Source: Mytilus californianus
Taxonomy: Eukaryota > Mollusca > Bivalvia > Mytilida > Mytilidae
Reading direction: 5' to 3'
Assembly: GCF_021869535.1 (NCBI RefSeq)
Contig: NW_026262595.1
Coordinates: 49,326-113,325, forward strand
Length of the DNA stretch: 64,000 nucleotides
Shown: piece after piece, positions 9,701 to 21,700 of the stretch
How the letters are laid out: every line of letters begins with the position of its first letter
Numbering within the stretch: the first letter of the stretch is position 1
Notes under the pieces: model-generated
Database searches by the model: none
The model's input: only the letters and a program-made list of their open reading frames with translations
Told to the model about the DNA's origin: nothing
Made by a program: the position numbers and the translations under genes

Positions 9701-11040
9701 CCGTTTCAAGTATTTATAGATATGCAAATCATATAAGAATTATCAAATAATATACTTCACATGATGATTAAATGTCAGGTTAACATGGTAAATCCTATGA
9801 AGAATATTCATATTTCTCTGCCTAAAAACGTCTGAGCAATTTAAAAATAACATTTAATGTCTCTATTCTCTATTCAATAACCACTTTAATTGGCAAATTT
9901 TATCAGACAACTTGTGAGGTTTCAATATGTTTATGTGGACTTTAGATGCCACAGCTTATTAATTGGGAATTTAATGAGTTTAGATCATCCTTCCAGTTTA
10001 TATACATCATTGAACATTTTAGAATTTAGTGTGGAATGTATTTCATGGGGTCTTTTGTTGATAATTTTATTGTTCTTGTTAAGTGACTGTGCTATGGACA
10101 TCTATCCCACATCTGACCCTCTTATGGAATTATACCCCATACCTATATCAAATGTTAATGTTAACATACATTGTATATGTTTACATACTTTGTAAATGTT
10201 AAGATTTCCATAAAGTTTTATGTATATTTTATCACTTGTCCTGTGTTTTCATAAATATACATCTCATGTTTTTCTTCTCCAAGCTGAGATTTTGTAGGTA
10301 AAACCTGTAAATAAATGTGTTAACAGATTGTTGTTTAAATCAATATTTATACCAATCTCTCTGTCTCTCTTTGTCTATATCTCTCTCATCCATAGTGAAA
10401 TAAAATCAATTAAATGATGATGAAAGATTCAAATACTATATTCTTGTCATGGATACTTACCATTGATCTTTAAGCAAACAACAATCAAGTAGCCCATCAA
10501 TAATTATTCATTTGGATGAGATTTAAATTTGTTATGATTTCTGTTCTGTTTCATATATATAAGTTTTATTATTAAAAGGTTTATTTTGTATGAGCATTAG
10601 AGGCTGTACTCGCCTGTTCTGTGTCATGACAATTATAAAAGAAAGAAAAATGCATTAAATTATAAGAGGATATTCATGATTGTTCCTATATATTGTTTTT
10701 TTCTGAACTTTAGAATGAATATCTGAATTCTGTTCGATTTCTAGGGCATGAATGAGATGCGTCAAACTCAAATGGTTAACTTCAATTTAGGCTTTACATG
10801 ATCTTTCATTCTATATCACAAAACTTCATAGTTAATGCATTGAATTTTCAAAAAGCACTGATACAGTATAACTACAAAACATATTCCTGGATGTTTGCTT
10901 ATTGCATAAGAAGGACAATTTAAAAATCTTATTTGTAGTGTACGAAAACATGTATGACTTTCTATTCCAATTAGCGATAACAGTAGTTTACAGATGATCA
11001 AATGTTAAAATCCATTGAAAGACAAATTTGAATCCTTATT
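9701..11040. other. intergenic spacer
   Basis: AT-rich, with a CT-rich patch (CTCTCTGTCTCTCTTTGTCT at 10357). I see nothing coding. The 101-aa frame at 9890-10195 is rich in hydrophobic residues but has no recognisable motif. Confidence 0.5.
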
Positions 11041-11057
11041 GATGATATGAAAGAATA

Positions 11058-11481
11058 CGTAGCGGAGAGGGCATTAAGTTTTACCCTTGTTCGTCCGTCC
11101 GTCCGTCCATAAGTCCCGAAATTGGTTTCCGTTCTCTAACTTTAGTTTGCCTCAACCAAATGATATGAAACTTATACACAATGCTTATTACCACAACACC
11201 CAGGTCAAGTTTGAATTTGGGTTGCGTCACTTTTACCGTTCTAGAGTTATGCCCCTTTACAAATGGAAAAATTGCTGAATTTTTCGTCTCTGTTCTCTTA
11301 CTTTAGTTTGCCTCAACCAAATGTTATGAAACTTATACACAATGCTTATTACCACAAAACTGAGATCAAGTACAAATTTGGGTAGTGTCACTTTTACAGT
11401 TCTTGAGTTATGTCCCTTTATAACGTTATATGCAAGCGGGGTATCATCTGTGTCCCATGGACACATTCCACATTTATTTTT
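11058..11481 (+). mobile_element. family R1 element, copy 3
   Basis: It starts GTAGCGGAGAGGGCATTAAG plus TTTTACCCTTGTTCGTCCG and ends GGGGTATCATCTGTGTCCCA plus TGGACACATTCCACATTTA, with two ~160-bp monomers. It abuts the next family (R2) directly at 11482. Confidence 0.7.
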
Positions 11482-13168
11482 AGCTCACCTGGCCCGAAGG
11501 GCCAAGTGAGCTTTTCTCATCACTTGGCATCCGTCGTCCGTCGTCGGCGTTAATTTTTTACATTTTGAACTTCTTCTAGAGAACCACTGAATGGAATGAA
11601 ACCAAACATGGTATGAATGTTCCTTATGAGGTGTTGACCGAGTGTTGTTACTTTGAAGCCGATCCATAATCCAAGATGGCCGCCAGCGGGGGACTTAGTT
11701 TAACATGGGACCCTAAGGGAAATACATACAAATGTCTTCTTTTAGAGAACCACTGAATGGAATGAAACCAAACATGGCATGAATGTTCCTTATGAGGTGC
11801 TGACCAAGTGTTGTTACTATGAAGCTGATCCATAATCCAAGATGGCCGCCAGCAGGGTACTTAGTTTAACATTGGACCCTATGGGAAATACATACAAATG
11901 TCTTCTTTTAGAGAACCACAGAATGGAATGAAACCAAACATGGCATGAATGTTTCTTATGAGGTGCTGACCTAGTGTTGTTACTTTGAAGCCAATCCATA
12001 ATCCAAGATGGCCGCCTGCAGGGGACTTAGTTTAACATAGGACCCTATGGGAAATACATACAAATGTCTTCTTTTAGAGAACCACTAAATGGAATGAAAC
12101 CAAACATGGCATGAATGTTCCTTATGAGGTGCTGACCAAGTGTTGTTACTATGAAGCTGATCCATAATCCAAGATGGCCGCCAGCAGGGGACTTAGTTTA
12201 ACATGGGACCCTAAGGGAAATACATACAAATGTCTTCTTTTAGAGAACCACTGAATGGAATGAAACCAAACATGGTATGAATGTTCCTTATGAGGTGCTG
12301 ACCGAGTGTTGTTACTTTGAAGCTGATCCATAATCCAAGATGGCCGCCAGCGGGGGACTTAGTTTAACATGGGACCCTATGGGAAATACATACAAATGTC
12401 TTCTTTCAGAGAACCACTGAATGGAATGAAACCAAACATGGCATGAATGTTCCTTATGAGGTGCTGACCAAGTGTTGTTACTATGAAGCCGATCCATAAT
12501 CTAAGATGGCCGCCAGCGGAGGACTTAGTTTAACATAGGACCCTATGAGAAATACGTACAAATGTTTTCTTTTAGAGAACCATTGAATGGAATGAAACCA
12601 AACATGGCATGCATGTTCCTTTTGAGGTGCTGACCAAGTGTTGTTACTTTGAAGCTGATCCTTCATCCATGATGGCTGCCAGATGGGGACAATGTTTAAC
12701 AAAGGACCCTTTGGACAAAACATACAAATGTCTTCTTTTAGAGAACCGCATACTGAATGGATTGAAACCAAACATGGCATGAATGTTCCTTATGAGGTGC
12801 TGACTAAGTTTTGTTACTTTGAAGCTGATCCTTCATTCATGATGGCCGCCAATGGGGGGACTTCCTTTAACATAAGACCCTATGGGAAATACATACAAAT
12901 GCTTCTTCTAGAGGTGCACTGAATGGAATGAAACCAAAACATGGCATAAATGTTTCTTATGAGGTGCTGATTAAGTGTTGCTACTTTGTTGCCGATTTAC
13001 TGTTCAAGATGGCCACCAGGATTTTTTATTAAATTACAGGACCAATATTAAACCAAATTTGGCCTCACTCATTATTAGGGTATCTGTTATGATTTTAATC
13101 TATTTTTACATGATTTCCAAAACCAAAGTAGAATCAGGTGAGCGACACAGGCTCTTGAGAGCCTCTAG
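11482..13168 (+). mobile_element. family R2 element with a nine-copy 166-bp tandem core
   Basis: The left end AGCTCACCTGGCCCGAAGGG is followed by CCAAGTGAGCTTTTCTCATC and CGTCGTCCGTCGTCG. The core is nine ~166-bp monomers (GAACCACTGAATGGAATGAA at 11580, 11746, ~11912, ~12078, 12244, ~12411, ~12577, ~12747 and ~12913), each containing CCAAGATGGCCGCC. The right end is CAGGTGAGCGACACAGGCTC then TTGAGAGCCTCTAG, containing a small CTCTTGAGAG palindrome. A reversed right-end fragment lies at 38652-38700. The periodic minus-strand ORFs are repeat artefacts. Confidence 0.8.
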
Positions 13169-13454
13169 TTTTCTGTTCTTGACTATTTCTTGAAGGTCAA
13201 TATAAATATTCTTAGTAAAACCCACAGTCACTAGTGTTAAATCAAGTGTTTCTTATCCATAACTGTTACAAGTGTTCAGACATTCCCCATTTTTTTCCAC
13301 TCTTCAAACATTGCATTGATAAATGCACGCAATAATTTCTGATTTAACAGTAGAGGGAGGGGGGAATAATATAAATAAAGAGCTGTGCCATGAGCGCATG
13401 ATACGCCAGTAGCTTTTTCAAAGAATAATGTTCCAGAACTCAATGTCATATCAT
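13169..13454. other. spacer with an R3-end fragment
   Basis: At 13384-13412 is GCCATGAGCGCATGATACGC, the reverse complement of the right end of the element at 15660-16712. A second short end piece is therefore likely here. Nothing coding is seen. Confidence 0.5.
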
Positions 13455-14420
13455 AATTTTTTTTTTAAAACTAGGGAGTTTTTGACTGATTTGTCATTAT
13501 CTCTTGTAAATACTGAGCTGAATTGTTTTATCAGTAGTTCTGCTTTCCCTTTGCTGTCGTTAACTAGGTGGCCGTTGCTTTTAAGGGGTGCTATTCCTTT
13601 GGCCGTTGCTTTTAAGGGGTACTGATCCTATATTATCTTGGTTTCTTGATTTTACATATTTCCAGAAGGGTTTTAAGTTGTTGTTTTCTAGCCACATTCA
13701 GCTTTCCTGATTTGCCTCTTACATTCTTTTTGAAAATGTCTATAGTTTGTCCAGTTCTTAGTTTTCTTTGCCTGTTGGTATAGTCTTGTTTTCTTCTTAA
13801 ACATTTTCCTGATTTTATGATTTATCCAAGGTAGACTGGTTTTTGAGCGGATGAGTTTTGATGGTATATGGTTGTCAAGGTTTGTATAAATGTCTTTTTT
13901 GAACTTTTCCCATAATTCCTGTACTGTGGCACCTGTATGATAAATGTTAGTGATGTTGGTCGAAAGTATAGTCAGGTCTTTATTTATATCTTCCCATTTT
14001 GCTTTTGAGTATTTGTAGCATTTGCGTGGCTTCTTACTCTGGTAATGTGGTTTTGTGTCACAATCTGTCACAATCTGTTACAATCATATCATGGTCAGAT
14101 ATTCCTGGAGCATTTGTAGATGTTTTGATAAGTGACGGGTTTGTAGTCAGCACTATGTCCAGTAGGTTATTGACTCTTGTTGGTGTCTCGTGTATCTGTG
14201 TTGTTGAGTGTGATATGATTACTTCCATTAATGCTCTGAATTTCCTTGTCTTGCGCATTTTGGTGTACAGACATAGTATTCCAGTTTATGTCTGGGCAGT
14301 AGAAATCTCCAGTTAGTATGATGGTTGGGTTTTTGTTTGAAATCTGGTCTAATGATTTATCTAATTCTTTGATATCTTCCATGTTCTGATGTGGCATGTA
14401 GAATGAACCTATTGTATATA
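13455..14420 (-). pseudogene. LINE (Jockey-like) endonuclease-to-linker fragment, broken
   Basis: Minus-strand reading frames give TIILTGDFYCPDINWNTMSV, the GDFNxPxxxW core of an APE-type (exonuclease/endonuclease/phosphatase) domain. Then come PTRVNNLLDIVLTTNPSLI and GISDHDMIVTD, the family's NxLDLVLT and SDH motifs with the catalytic His. Next is a linker with WEKFKKDIYTNLDNHIPSK and SLPWINHKIRKMFKKKTRLY, then NLKPFWKYVKS and LLIKQFSSVFTRDNDKS, which lead to the RT domain in intact elements. The RT itself is absent here. At least two frame breaks are present. One is a ~33-bp direct duplication of GGCCGTTGCTTTTAAGGGGT (copies at 13571 and 13604). The family is a Jockey/CR1-group non-LTR element. 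Confidence 0.82.
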
Positions 14421-15130
14421 CCCTCTTCCTCGTTTACGATACTTTTGAATAGCGCAAGACACATGTTTATACAATATCCTTGATCAGATACTTTCCTGGA
14501 CAATTTAAAGTTTATGAAAAAGATGAGTATTAATAAAATTTAAAAAAGTAGAAATTAAGAGCTTTATCACCATAAGGGAGCTAAAAATTAGACATTTTCC
14601 TTCTAGGGTCAAAGGGACAATTTTAAAAAAGATTTGTTCAATCAAGTCAATACAAAAGCACTACTGATCTGACAATATCCTCGATATTAACTGAGAATAG
14701 TATACAATATATTATGTCCCAGATATAAGCATCTTTATTTGGTTCCGATTTAATGAGTAAAAATGGCTGGCAGAGGTAATCCTCTTTTAATTGGCCAAAT
14801 TTCGCGATAAAAATCTTTAACTACGAGGCGAAATGTTTTAAAATGTTTTTACATTGATATCTTAGAAGGATAAAACCTATCATTATATTTGCCACTGAAC
14901 GCTAAGCAACCAACAATCAAGCAATCATCATATTACACATTTGTTTAACATGGTGTATTATGTTTTAAAACAACAAAAAGGTAATTGGTGAGTCCCAGAA
15001 TAATAAAACAGTAAATTTTTATTGCGATGGTTTGTGGAACAAATAAATACTTGGAAAATCACACTTATTGAAAGTTTTTTGTTACTATCACATTTAAATA
15101 TGAAGTTAAGAGAACAGTGATATTTAATAC
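14421..15130. other. intergenic spacer
   Basis: AT-rich; no gene, RNA or clear repeat recognised. Confidence 0.5.
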
Positions 15131-15134
15131 CCTG

Positions 15135-15545
15135 ATATGTCTTATAAACGAGAGGCGAAAGATACCAAAGGAACATTCAAACTCATAAGTAGAAAAAAAA
15201 CTGACAACGCCATGGCAAAAAATGAAAAGGACCAAAAATCAAGCAACAGTATACAAAACATAACATAGAAAACCAAAGACTAAACAACACGAACCTAACC
15301 AAAAACCGGAGGCGATGCTCCGGAAGGGTAGCAGATCCTGCTCCACATGTGGCACCCGTCGTGTTGCTCATGCAAGCACAAATTCGGTATAAGTCTAATT
15401 CGGAGAAAAGGGACGGGACTGTGGTTATGACCATAGGAACATATCCGTCGTCATCTGTGAAAAAAGTCATAGATACCAGGATTACAATATTGTACGCTAG
15501 ACGAGCTTTTCATCTACTAAAGACTCATCAGTGACGCTCGAATCA
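15135..15545 (-). mobile_element. family R4 element (GAGGCGAAAGATACCAAAGG), copy 1
   Basis: GAGAGGCGAAAGATACCAAA, GGAACATTCAAACTCATAAG and CAACGCCATGGCAAAAAATG lead to ACATGTGGCACCCGTCGTGT and TAGGAACATATCCGTCGTCA. A second copy in the same orientation is at 16752-17160 and a reversed partial copy at 19750-19938. The sequence is the complement strand of a transcript-like tail, so I assign minus strand tentatively. No intact ORF. Confidence 0.65.
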
Positions 15546-15661
15546 CAAAAGTACACTAAGGCAAAAATAAAGGTACGAAGTCGAAGAACACTAAGGACAC
15601 GTAAGAGACGTGGGTGAAACTCTCTCGGGCAAAGTTGATCCAAGAGAAATTTGGTTATTTT

Positions 15662-16712
15662 GTAAACCCTTTTTTTATACGCCCGTCAAATTTTTGACGG
15701 AACGTATTATGTTATACAAATGTCCGGCGTCCGGCCGTCTGTCTGTCCGTCTGTCTGTCCGTCCATCCGTCTGTCTGTCCGTCTGTCTGTCCGTCTGTCT
15801 GTCCGGCGTAAACATGTCGCACCGTAACTCTAGAATGACTTATCCAAATTTCATGAAACTTAACATAGTTGTTTCTTATGATGGTCAAACGATCTGTATA
15901 CTTTTTGGTGAAAATAAGATTAAAACTTTTTGAGTTACGGGACTTAGTAACTAAAACAGGTGTGTGTTTTTTTTCACATGTCGCGCCGTATCTCAAAAAC
16001 AATTAATGATTATTGCTTAAAACTTTACACACTTCTTAGTTATATTAATCTTAAGATCTGTATACTTTTTGGTGATGATTCAAAATTTTATTTTTGAGTT
16101 ATTGAGTATTTTGTTAAAAAGGGGGAGGGGTTTTTCACATGTCGCGCCGTATCTCAAAAACAGTTAATGATTATTGCTTAAAACTTTACACACTTCTTAG
16201 TTATATTAACCTTAAGATCTGTATACTTTTTAGTGATGATTCAAAATTTTATTTTTGAGTTATTGAGTATTTTGTAAAAAAAGGGGGAGGGATTTTTCAC
16301 ATGTCGCGCCATATCTCAAAAATGATTTATGATTATTGCTTAAAATTTTACACACTTCTTAGTTATATTAATCTAAAGATCTGTATACTTTTTGGTTTTG
16401 ATTCAAAATTTTATTTTTGAGATATTGATTTTTTTTTTTTTAAAAGGGGTGTTTTCACATGTCGCGCCGTATCTCAAAAACGATTTATGATTATTGCTTA
16501 AAATTTTACACACTTCTTAGTTATATTAATCTAAAGATCTGTATTTTTTTTGGCTTTGATTCAAAATTTTATTTTATAGATATTGAGTTTTTTGTAAAAA
16601 AAAAAAAGGGGGTTTTCGCATGTCACGCCGTATGTCAGAAACTATTTATGCTTATTGCATAAAAATTCACACACAAGACGACGGGCGTATCATGCGCTCA
16701 TGGCGCAGCTGT
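15662..16712 (+). mobile_element. family R3 element with (CTGTCCGT)n and five ~160-bp monomers
   Basis: It starts TTTTTTTATACGCCCGTCAA followed by ATTTTTGACGGAACGTATTA and a CTGTCCGT microsatellite at 15736-15806. Monomers beginning CACATGTCGCGCCGTATCTC start near 15975, 16136, 16298, 16456 and 16617. The right end is ACGACGGGCGTATCATGCGC then TCATGGCGCAGCTG. The ends are partly complementary (ATACGCCCGTC at left, GACGGGCGTAT at right), so it has ~11-bp terminal inverted repeats. Confidence 0.78.
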
Positions 16713-16751
16713 TTATTGTCATTTAGCTTATAGGTTGCAGCATTCCTGATG

Positions 16752-17165
16752 AAGATAAAATAGAGGTGAAAGATACCAAAGGGACATTCAAACTCATAAA
16801 TAGAAAAATAAATTTACAACACCATGGCTAAAGAAATAAAAAAAGACCAACAGACAAACAACAGTACACAAAACACAACATAGAAAATTAAAGACTGAGC
16901 AACACACACCCCGCCAAAACCTGGGGTGATTTCCGGTCTTATTTGGTAGGTCACATTCGAGGAAAAGAGGACGGGATTGTTGTTATGATAATTGGAACAT
17001 ATCCGTCGTCATCGGTGAAACATATTCCATAAACTTCAACCAACTCGGGATGGCGTCCATAAAGTTTGCGAAGGGATGATTTCAACTTCAGCACTTGGAA
17101 CTCTTGGTTTAATAGCTTCATTGTAAGCAGCAACCCTCTATCAAAGAAATCAGTATAGGAAATAC
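16752..17165 (-). mobile_element. family R4 element, copy 2
   Basis: AGAGGTGAAAGATACCAAAG, then GGACATTCAAACTCATAAAT through GGAACATATCCGTCGTCATC to CTCTTGGTTTAATAGCTTC. It is collinear with the copy at 15135 but continues further into the tail. Non-coding. Confidence 0.65.
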
Positions 17166-17365
17166 AAGCTCTGTAACTTTTGTATTCATTTTTGTCAGTT
17201 GTCTCTGTGTCTTGTGTGGAACTTGATTGTGTCTAAAATACAGAGTCTTAGTTGATGTTTAATAGCTTGATGAACAACACTGTTGATCACTAGAACATAC
17301 ACTAGCACATGTCACTGCCTAGTGACCGATGTGGATAGTTAACTTGGAATTGATAGAAAAAAGTG

Positions 17366-17490
17366 AAATCACAAAAATACTGAACTCCGAGGAAAATTCA
17401 AAACGGAAAGTCCCTAATCAAATGGCAAAATCAAAAGCTCAAACACATCAAACGAATGGATAACAACTGTCATATTCCTAACTTGGTACA
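17366..17490. repeat. short dispersed repeat R5 (AATTCAAAACGGAAAGTCCC), copy 1
   Basis: GTGAAATCACAAAAATACTG runs through AATTCAAAACGGAAAGTCCC and ACACATCAAACGAATGGA to TGTCATATTCCTAACTTGGT. A second copy at 29318-29440 is about 90% similar by eye. Confidence 0.7.
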
Positions 17491-19125
17491 GGCATTTTCT
17501 TATATAGAAAATGGTGAATTGAACCGGGTTTTATAGCTAGCTAAACCTCTCACTTGTATGACAGTCGCATCAAATTCCATTATATTGACAACGATGCGTG
17601 AACAAAACAAACAGACACAATAGGTAAAAATGTCAAAAATAGGGGTACAGCAGTCAACATTGTGTTATCATCTTAATCACTATAAAAACAAACAAATGTA
17701 ACGAAGAAGCACAAAAAGGCATACATCAAATTTAACATCCTCATTTTGCTTTTTTATTTTTTATACGATTTTATTTATATATGTAAAATCCTTAAATAGC
17801 AAAAAAAAGTTATTTCTAGTATATTTATGTTCATATAATACAGAAAAACGCGAAAACAATTGAAATTAATAGAAAATAAAAAAAATAACGGATTTTGAAA
17901 AAAGGGGGAGGGCTAAAAAAAATGTCCTGTCCCTAAGTACCTATGATGATGACGAAATAAGATTTAGTCGCTATGCTGTCTGAAATATTACTGAAATAAT
18001 ACAATCACTGCCTTTTGATGAGGTAAATATGTGGTGTATTAATTTTAAAAAAAACTTTAAAAAAACTGATTTTCACTGAGATCAACGGCCGAAGTTAATA
18101 TGAGTTTTTCCAAAGTCAATTAAACCAAATATTTACCGAATCAAAAGACAGTAACTGTTTTATTTTACTTTCCGAGAGAAAACAATGTATTTGAAGACAA
18201 ATATATATATATACATAAAGCAATTATACCACAAACACTATAACATAATTATACATGTCAAGGCGAATATGCTGTTTTATTTAGAATCACATAGAAAACT
18301 CACCAAATAAATACAAAAGATAGTTATTGATTTATTTCTTATTCCGAGAGTTAACCATGCATCTAATGACAATTATAAACCAAATGGTATTCAAGATTGG
18401 TCATTCTTCAACCCTTAACATCTGAAAGTAGTGAATAGTAAAAATACTGAAACGTTAGGAGCAGGACATCTAAGTATATAAACAGAATAACCAAATTAAT
18501 CTAAAGTCAACTTTGGCTGCAAAAGGCGGTTTCTTAATAATTTTTTGCCTGCTTAGATAACGAGAATCATTCAACAAATTAAAGGTAGTCTAGAGGAAGA
18601 ATGTTCGACTATCTTGCTCTTGAAATTGGGTGCTATGAATATGAACGTATATCGTTTTTTATTTTAGTATGGACAGAAGGAAAAAACATATATGAAGCAT
18701 TTTTTTATTTATCTTGTTAAAACTGCTTTATCAGCAAACAATCAATCCAAAAACCCTACTTTGGAACGGTTGAACCAAAATACCTCCAATCGAACTTAAC
18801 CTACAGGGGTTAAGTGTTTCAAACAACCCATGAAAATGTCAATTTATTTCATAAAGCAGTCTTTTAGGTATTTGCCTGGAAACAATATGTTTTTAATTTA
18901 CAAAACAACAACCATAACTCTGAAACGGTTTAATCTGTGTTGAGAGGTTCAAACTTACCCATAAAAATTTCAATTCAACTCAGTAAATGATTCTCTAGTC
19001 ATCATCCGTGACTGAATGAGAAAACTGTAATTTTCTCAATAAAGGACAATAGGAATGGTAAAAACAAAAATGACATACACTAGTAACAGAACTGTGTTTA
19101 GAGGTCAGGAACAGTAAATGATAAT
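17491..19125. other. intergenic spacer
   Basis: AT-rich. There is a short (AT)n at 18202 and fragments of a ~160-bp type repeat around 18755-19010 (GGAACGGTTGAACCAAAATA and CTGAAACGGTTTAATCTGTG share the phrase GAACGGTT-/GAAACGGTTT). No gene is recognised. Confidence 0.5.
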
Positions 19126-19126
19126 T

Positions 19127-19465
19127 CATATATAGTATACATCCCCTTTCATTCCAGGGAATGGTGTAAAAAATTAAACAAGAGAAATACAATTACATTG
19201 CTGTATACTTCCCCCTTTATTCCAGGGGATTTAAAACATTAAACAAGATAAATACAAGTACGTTGCTGTATATCCCCCCCCCCCCTTCATTCTAGGGGAT
19301 GGGGTAAATCATTAAACAAGAGAAAAACAAGTAATTTGCTGTATATTTCCACCTTCATTCTAGGGGATGGGGTAAAGTATTAAATAAGAGAAAAACAAGT
19401 AATTTGCTGTTTATTTCCACCTTCATTCTTGGGGATGGGGTAAACAAAATGAAAACAGAGAAATA
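19127..19465. repeat. ~66-bp minisatellite, five copies
   Basis: The unit is TTTCATTC(C/T)AGGGGATGGGGTAA, then ATTAAACAAGAGAAATACAA and GTAATTTGCTGTATA. Copies start near 19147, 19213, 19285, 19353 and 19420. One copy carries a C12 run at 19274. Confidence 0.8.
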
Positions 19466-19749
19466 CAAGTATTAATACAAGTGATAATACTAAATCAAGA
19501 AATGAGAATGATATCAGTTTCAAGTCATCAGACAACTAACAAAGGCCAAACGAAAACTATTAAAGCAAAAACACAAGAGCAACACACATAAAAGGGCCCA
19601 ATCGGTAACAGATGATGAATAAAGGCGAGTAGTTCATCGTTGTCGAAATCCGGCAAATAGATTACAACCCGTTAAGATTACAATGGAATTTTTTTTAGGA
19701 TAATCAAAAACCGAGATCAGTATATTGTTAGACTGGTGAAATCTCATTA

Positions 19750-19938
19750 AACACCTGAGATGACCCCCAGTTTTTGGTGGGGTTCGTGTTGCTCAGTCTT
19801 TGGTTTTCTATGTTATGTTTTGTATACTATTGTTTGTCTGTTTGTCTTTTTCGTTTTTAGCCATTTCGTTGTCAGTTTATTTTCGACTTATGAGTTTGAA
19901 TGGCCCTTTTGGTTTCTTTCGCCTCTCTTCTACTTCTC
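19750..19938 (+). mobile_element. family R4 partial copy, inverted relative to 15135
   Basis: CACCTGAGATGACCCCCAGT runs through GGTTCGTGTTGCTCAGTCTT and TGGTTTTCTATGTTATGTTT to GAATGGCCCTTTTGGTTTCT, the reverse complement of the R4 sequence. Overlapping ORFs here are by-products. Confidence 0.65.
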
Positions 19939-20670
19939 CTAGCTACAGTATGACTGACAATCGTGTTCAATTTTGGTTAATAGGCGTCTCAGAAAATTTC
20001 ACAATGTGGTATATTTTATATAATAAAATGGAATATTATAAGCAGTTTTCAAATAATATAAAAACAGATATGGGCATTAAAGAGACCAAATAACAATTGA
20101 ACAATTAGACTGAATCGCTGACCATGTCTTCGTATGACATACCATGCGTACAGTAACATAATATATACTACATAATTAATAAAATCAATTTATGTATTAA
20201 TCCCATAATGTTAATAGTCGGTTTAATTTGGCATCAAGCATGTGACCATACAATATCCTGTAAGGCGTTTTAAAATTCATAGCCTTTATCAAAGAAGATT
20301 TCATAAGTAAGTAATGCTTCGTCATCGAGGAAGTACTAAAAACCATTTCTCGTAAATTGTATTGTTTTAAGTTTTCCTTGATTGTGCTATATTCGGGATG
20401 ATGTCCATCTTTGTATTAGCCAAGTAAACAGTTATAATGTTGTCATAGTTTTGTCTTTAGATTTTTCATACTTTTGTTATAAATTTGGACAAAACACATA
20501 TGTCTCTTACAGTTAATAGATTTTTCATATTTGTGTTATAAATTGGGGAACACCAGATGTAACGTTAATTTTGTCTGATTGAACACCATCAATAATTATG
20601 ACTGTTTGTGCGCGGGATGTGAGGAAATCTTCTATTCAATGCCATAATATTTTAGTTTGTAGAGAAATCT

Positions 20671-20701
20671 TTTGTGATGGAATTCAAAAGTCCATCACAA
20701 T
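20671..20701. repeat. small hairpin
   Basis: TTGTGATGGA and TCCATCACAA are perfect 10-bp arms around ATTCAAAAG. It may be a terminator-like or foldback remnant; no further context. Confidence 0.5.
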
Positions 20702-20729
20702 TATGTCAGTTTACATATATTAATTGTTA

Positions 20730-21080
20730 ATTAATCAATGCGGAATAAGTTAGATCAGAAGCATCTTAAGTTGGTGTGTTTGTGATTTGGTATGTGGGTC
20801 CCAGTTGCAGCTGCTGTATTCTGGCTTTGGTCTTACAACTGCCATATATGCTTTTTCTTTTACTGTTTTAGAATTTATCTTCTGTAAATTTCTCTTAATG
20901 AAGTTTAGCTTTTGTGTAGCTGATGTTATTTACATGTTTGTTCCATTTTAGGTCGGTTTTTATTGTTATGCCAGGATATTTTGTGGATGTTTCTTTTTGC
21001 AGTAAATGTTGGTGAAGAGTATAGTCGAATTTTAATGGGTTCTTCTTGGTTGTTATCTGAAGGACTAAGCACTTGTCAAG
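20730..21080 (-). pseudogene. LINE (Jockey-like) RT C-terminal fragment
   Basis: Minus-strand frames read DKCLVLQITTKKNPLKFDYT, then ETSTKYPGITIKTDLKWNKH and VNNISYTKAKL. This is the post-catalytic segment of a Jockey-group reverse transcriptase (family pattern YLGI.i..dL.W..H), here with P for L. Further down are remnants of LRRNLQINSKTVKEKAY and of the segment with WDPHT. The frames are interrupted. It could come from the same LINE family as 13455-14420, but the two are 6 kb apart. Confidence 0.72.
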
Positions 21081-21470
21081 ATAGGGCCCAAAATTTCTTT
21101 GTTTTTAACCCTTTATTTTTAAGCGGACACGGCCATAACCCCCAAGTTCAATCCAACCTTCCTTTTGTCGTATGGGACCTTGTGGTGCAATTTTATACAA
21201 ACCCATACACTTACTCAACTTATTGTCCGGAAACCAAAAAAAAAAAGTTTGCTTTTGGCCTTTTTTTACACAAAATTCTTAAACGGTGAGGGCTATAACC
21301 CCCAAAATCAAACTAAACACTCCTGTTGTCGTATGGAACATTGTGGTACAATTTCAAAGAGATTCATACACTTATACTCAAGTTTTTGTCTCGAATCCAA
21401 ATGTCTTCGGACGACGACATCTCCATACCATGATACGGCCGCAAATTTTTGCGGTCGTATAAAAAATAAC
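21081..21470 (+). mobile_element. family R6 element, 3' part only
   Basis: Two ~160-bp monomers with the phrase CGG(C/-)CATAACCCCCAA... and TTGTGGT(G/A)CAATTT end in TCTTCGGACGACGACATCTC and GATACGGCCGCAAATTTTTG followed by CGGTCGTATAAAAA. The terminal (C)GACCGCAAA...TTTGCGGTC hairpin recurs at 25345-25384, where a fuller copy ends. Four overlapping ORFs lie inside but none is convincing. Confidence 0.7.
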
Positions 21471-21700
21471 TTGACAATATAGTTTCTTAAGCAGTAACGG
21501 AACCATGAAAATGAGGTCAAGGGCAATGGACATATGCCAGACAGGAACTTCGTAACATAAGGCATAGGTATACAAGTTATTATATAGTATTATGAAGTAT
21601 CCAGGTATTCTACCTTCTGAAATATAAAGCTTTATGCAGAGAGCTAACGCCACCACCATCGGATTAGCATCCCTATGTCTCACTTTCTGCAATATTCACA
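21471..21700 (+). mobile_element. tail fragment of family R7 (ACCATGAAAATGAGGTCAAG)
   Basis: GGAACCATGAAAATGAGGTC, AACTTCGTAACATAAGGCAT, TATCCAGGTATTCTACCTTC and AGCTAACGCCACCACCATCG match the right end of the R7 element at 25852-27062. Confidence 0.65.

Noticed and set aside
11485..12922. Series of ~60-aa minus-strand ORFs beginning MD(R/Q/W)L(H/Q)SNNT
   Set aside because: One ORF per 166-bp monomer, each ending at the same place; a by-product of the R2 tandem core.
15736..15806. (CTGTCCGT)n tract as a regulatory element
   Set aside because: It is part of the left end of the R3 repeat family and similar CCGTCCGT runs occur in R1. A simple repeat is sufficient explanation.
20963..21692. Several overlapping ORFs of ~100 aa on both strands
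   Set aside because: They lie in R6 and R7 repeat ends and the LINE relic. The only coding signal is the minus-strand LINE RT end.
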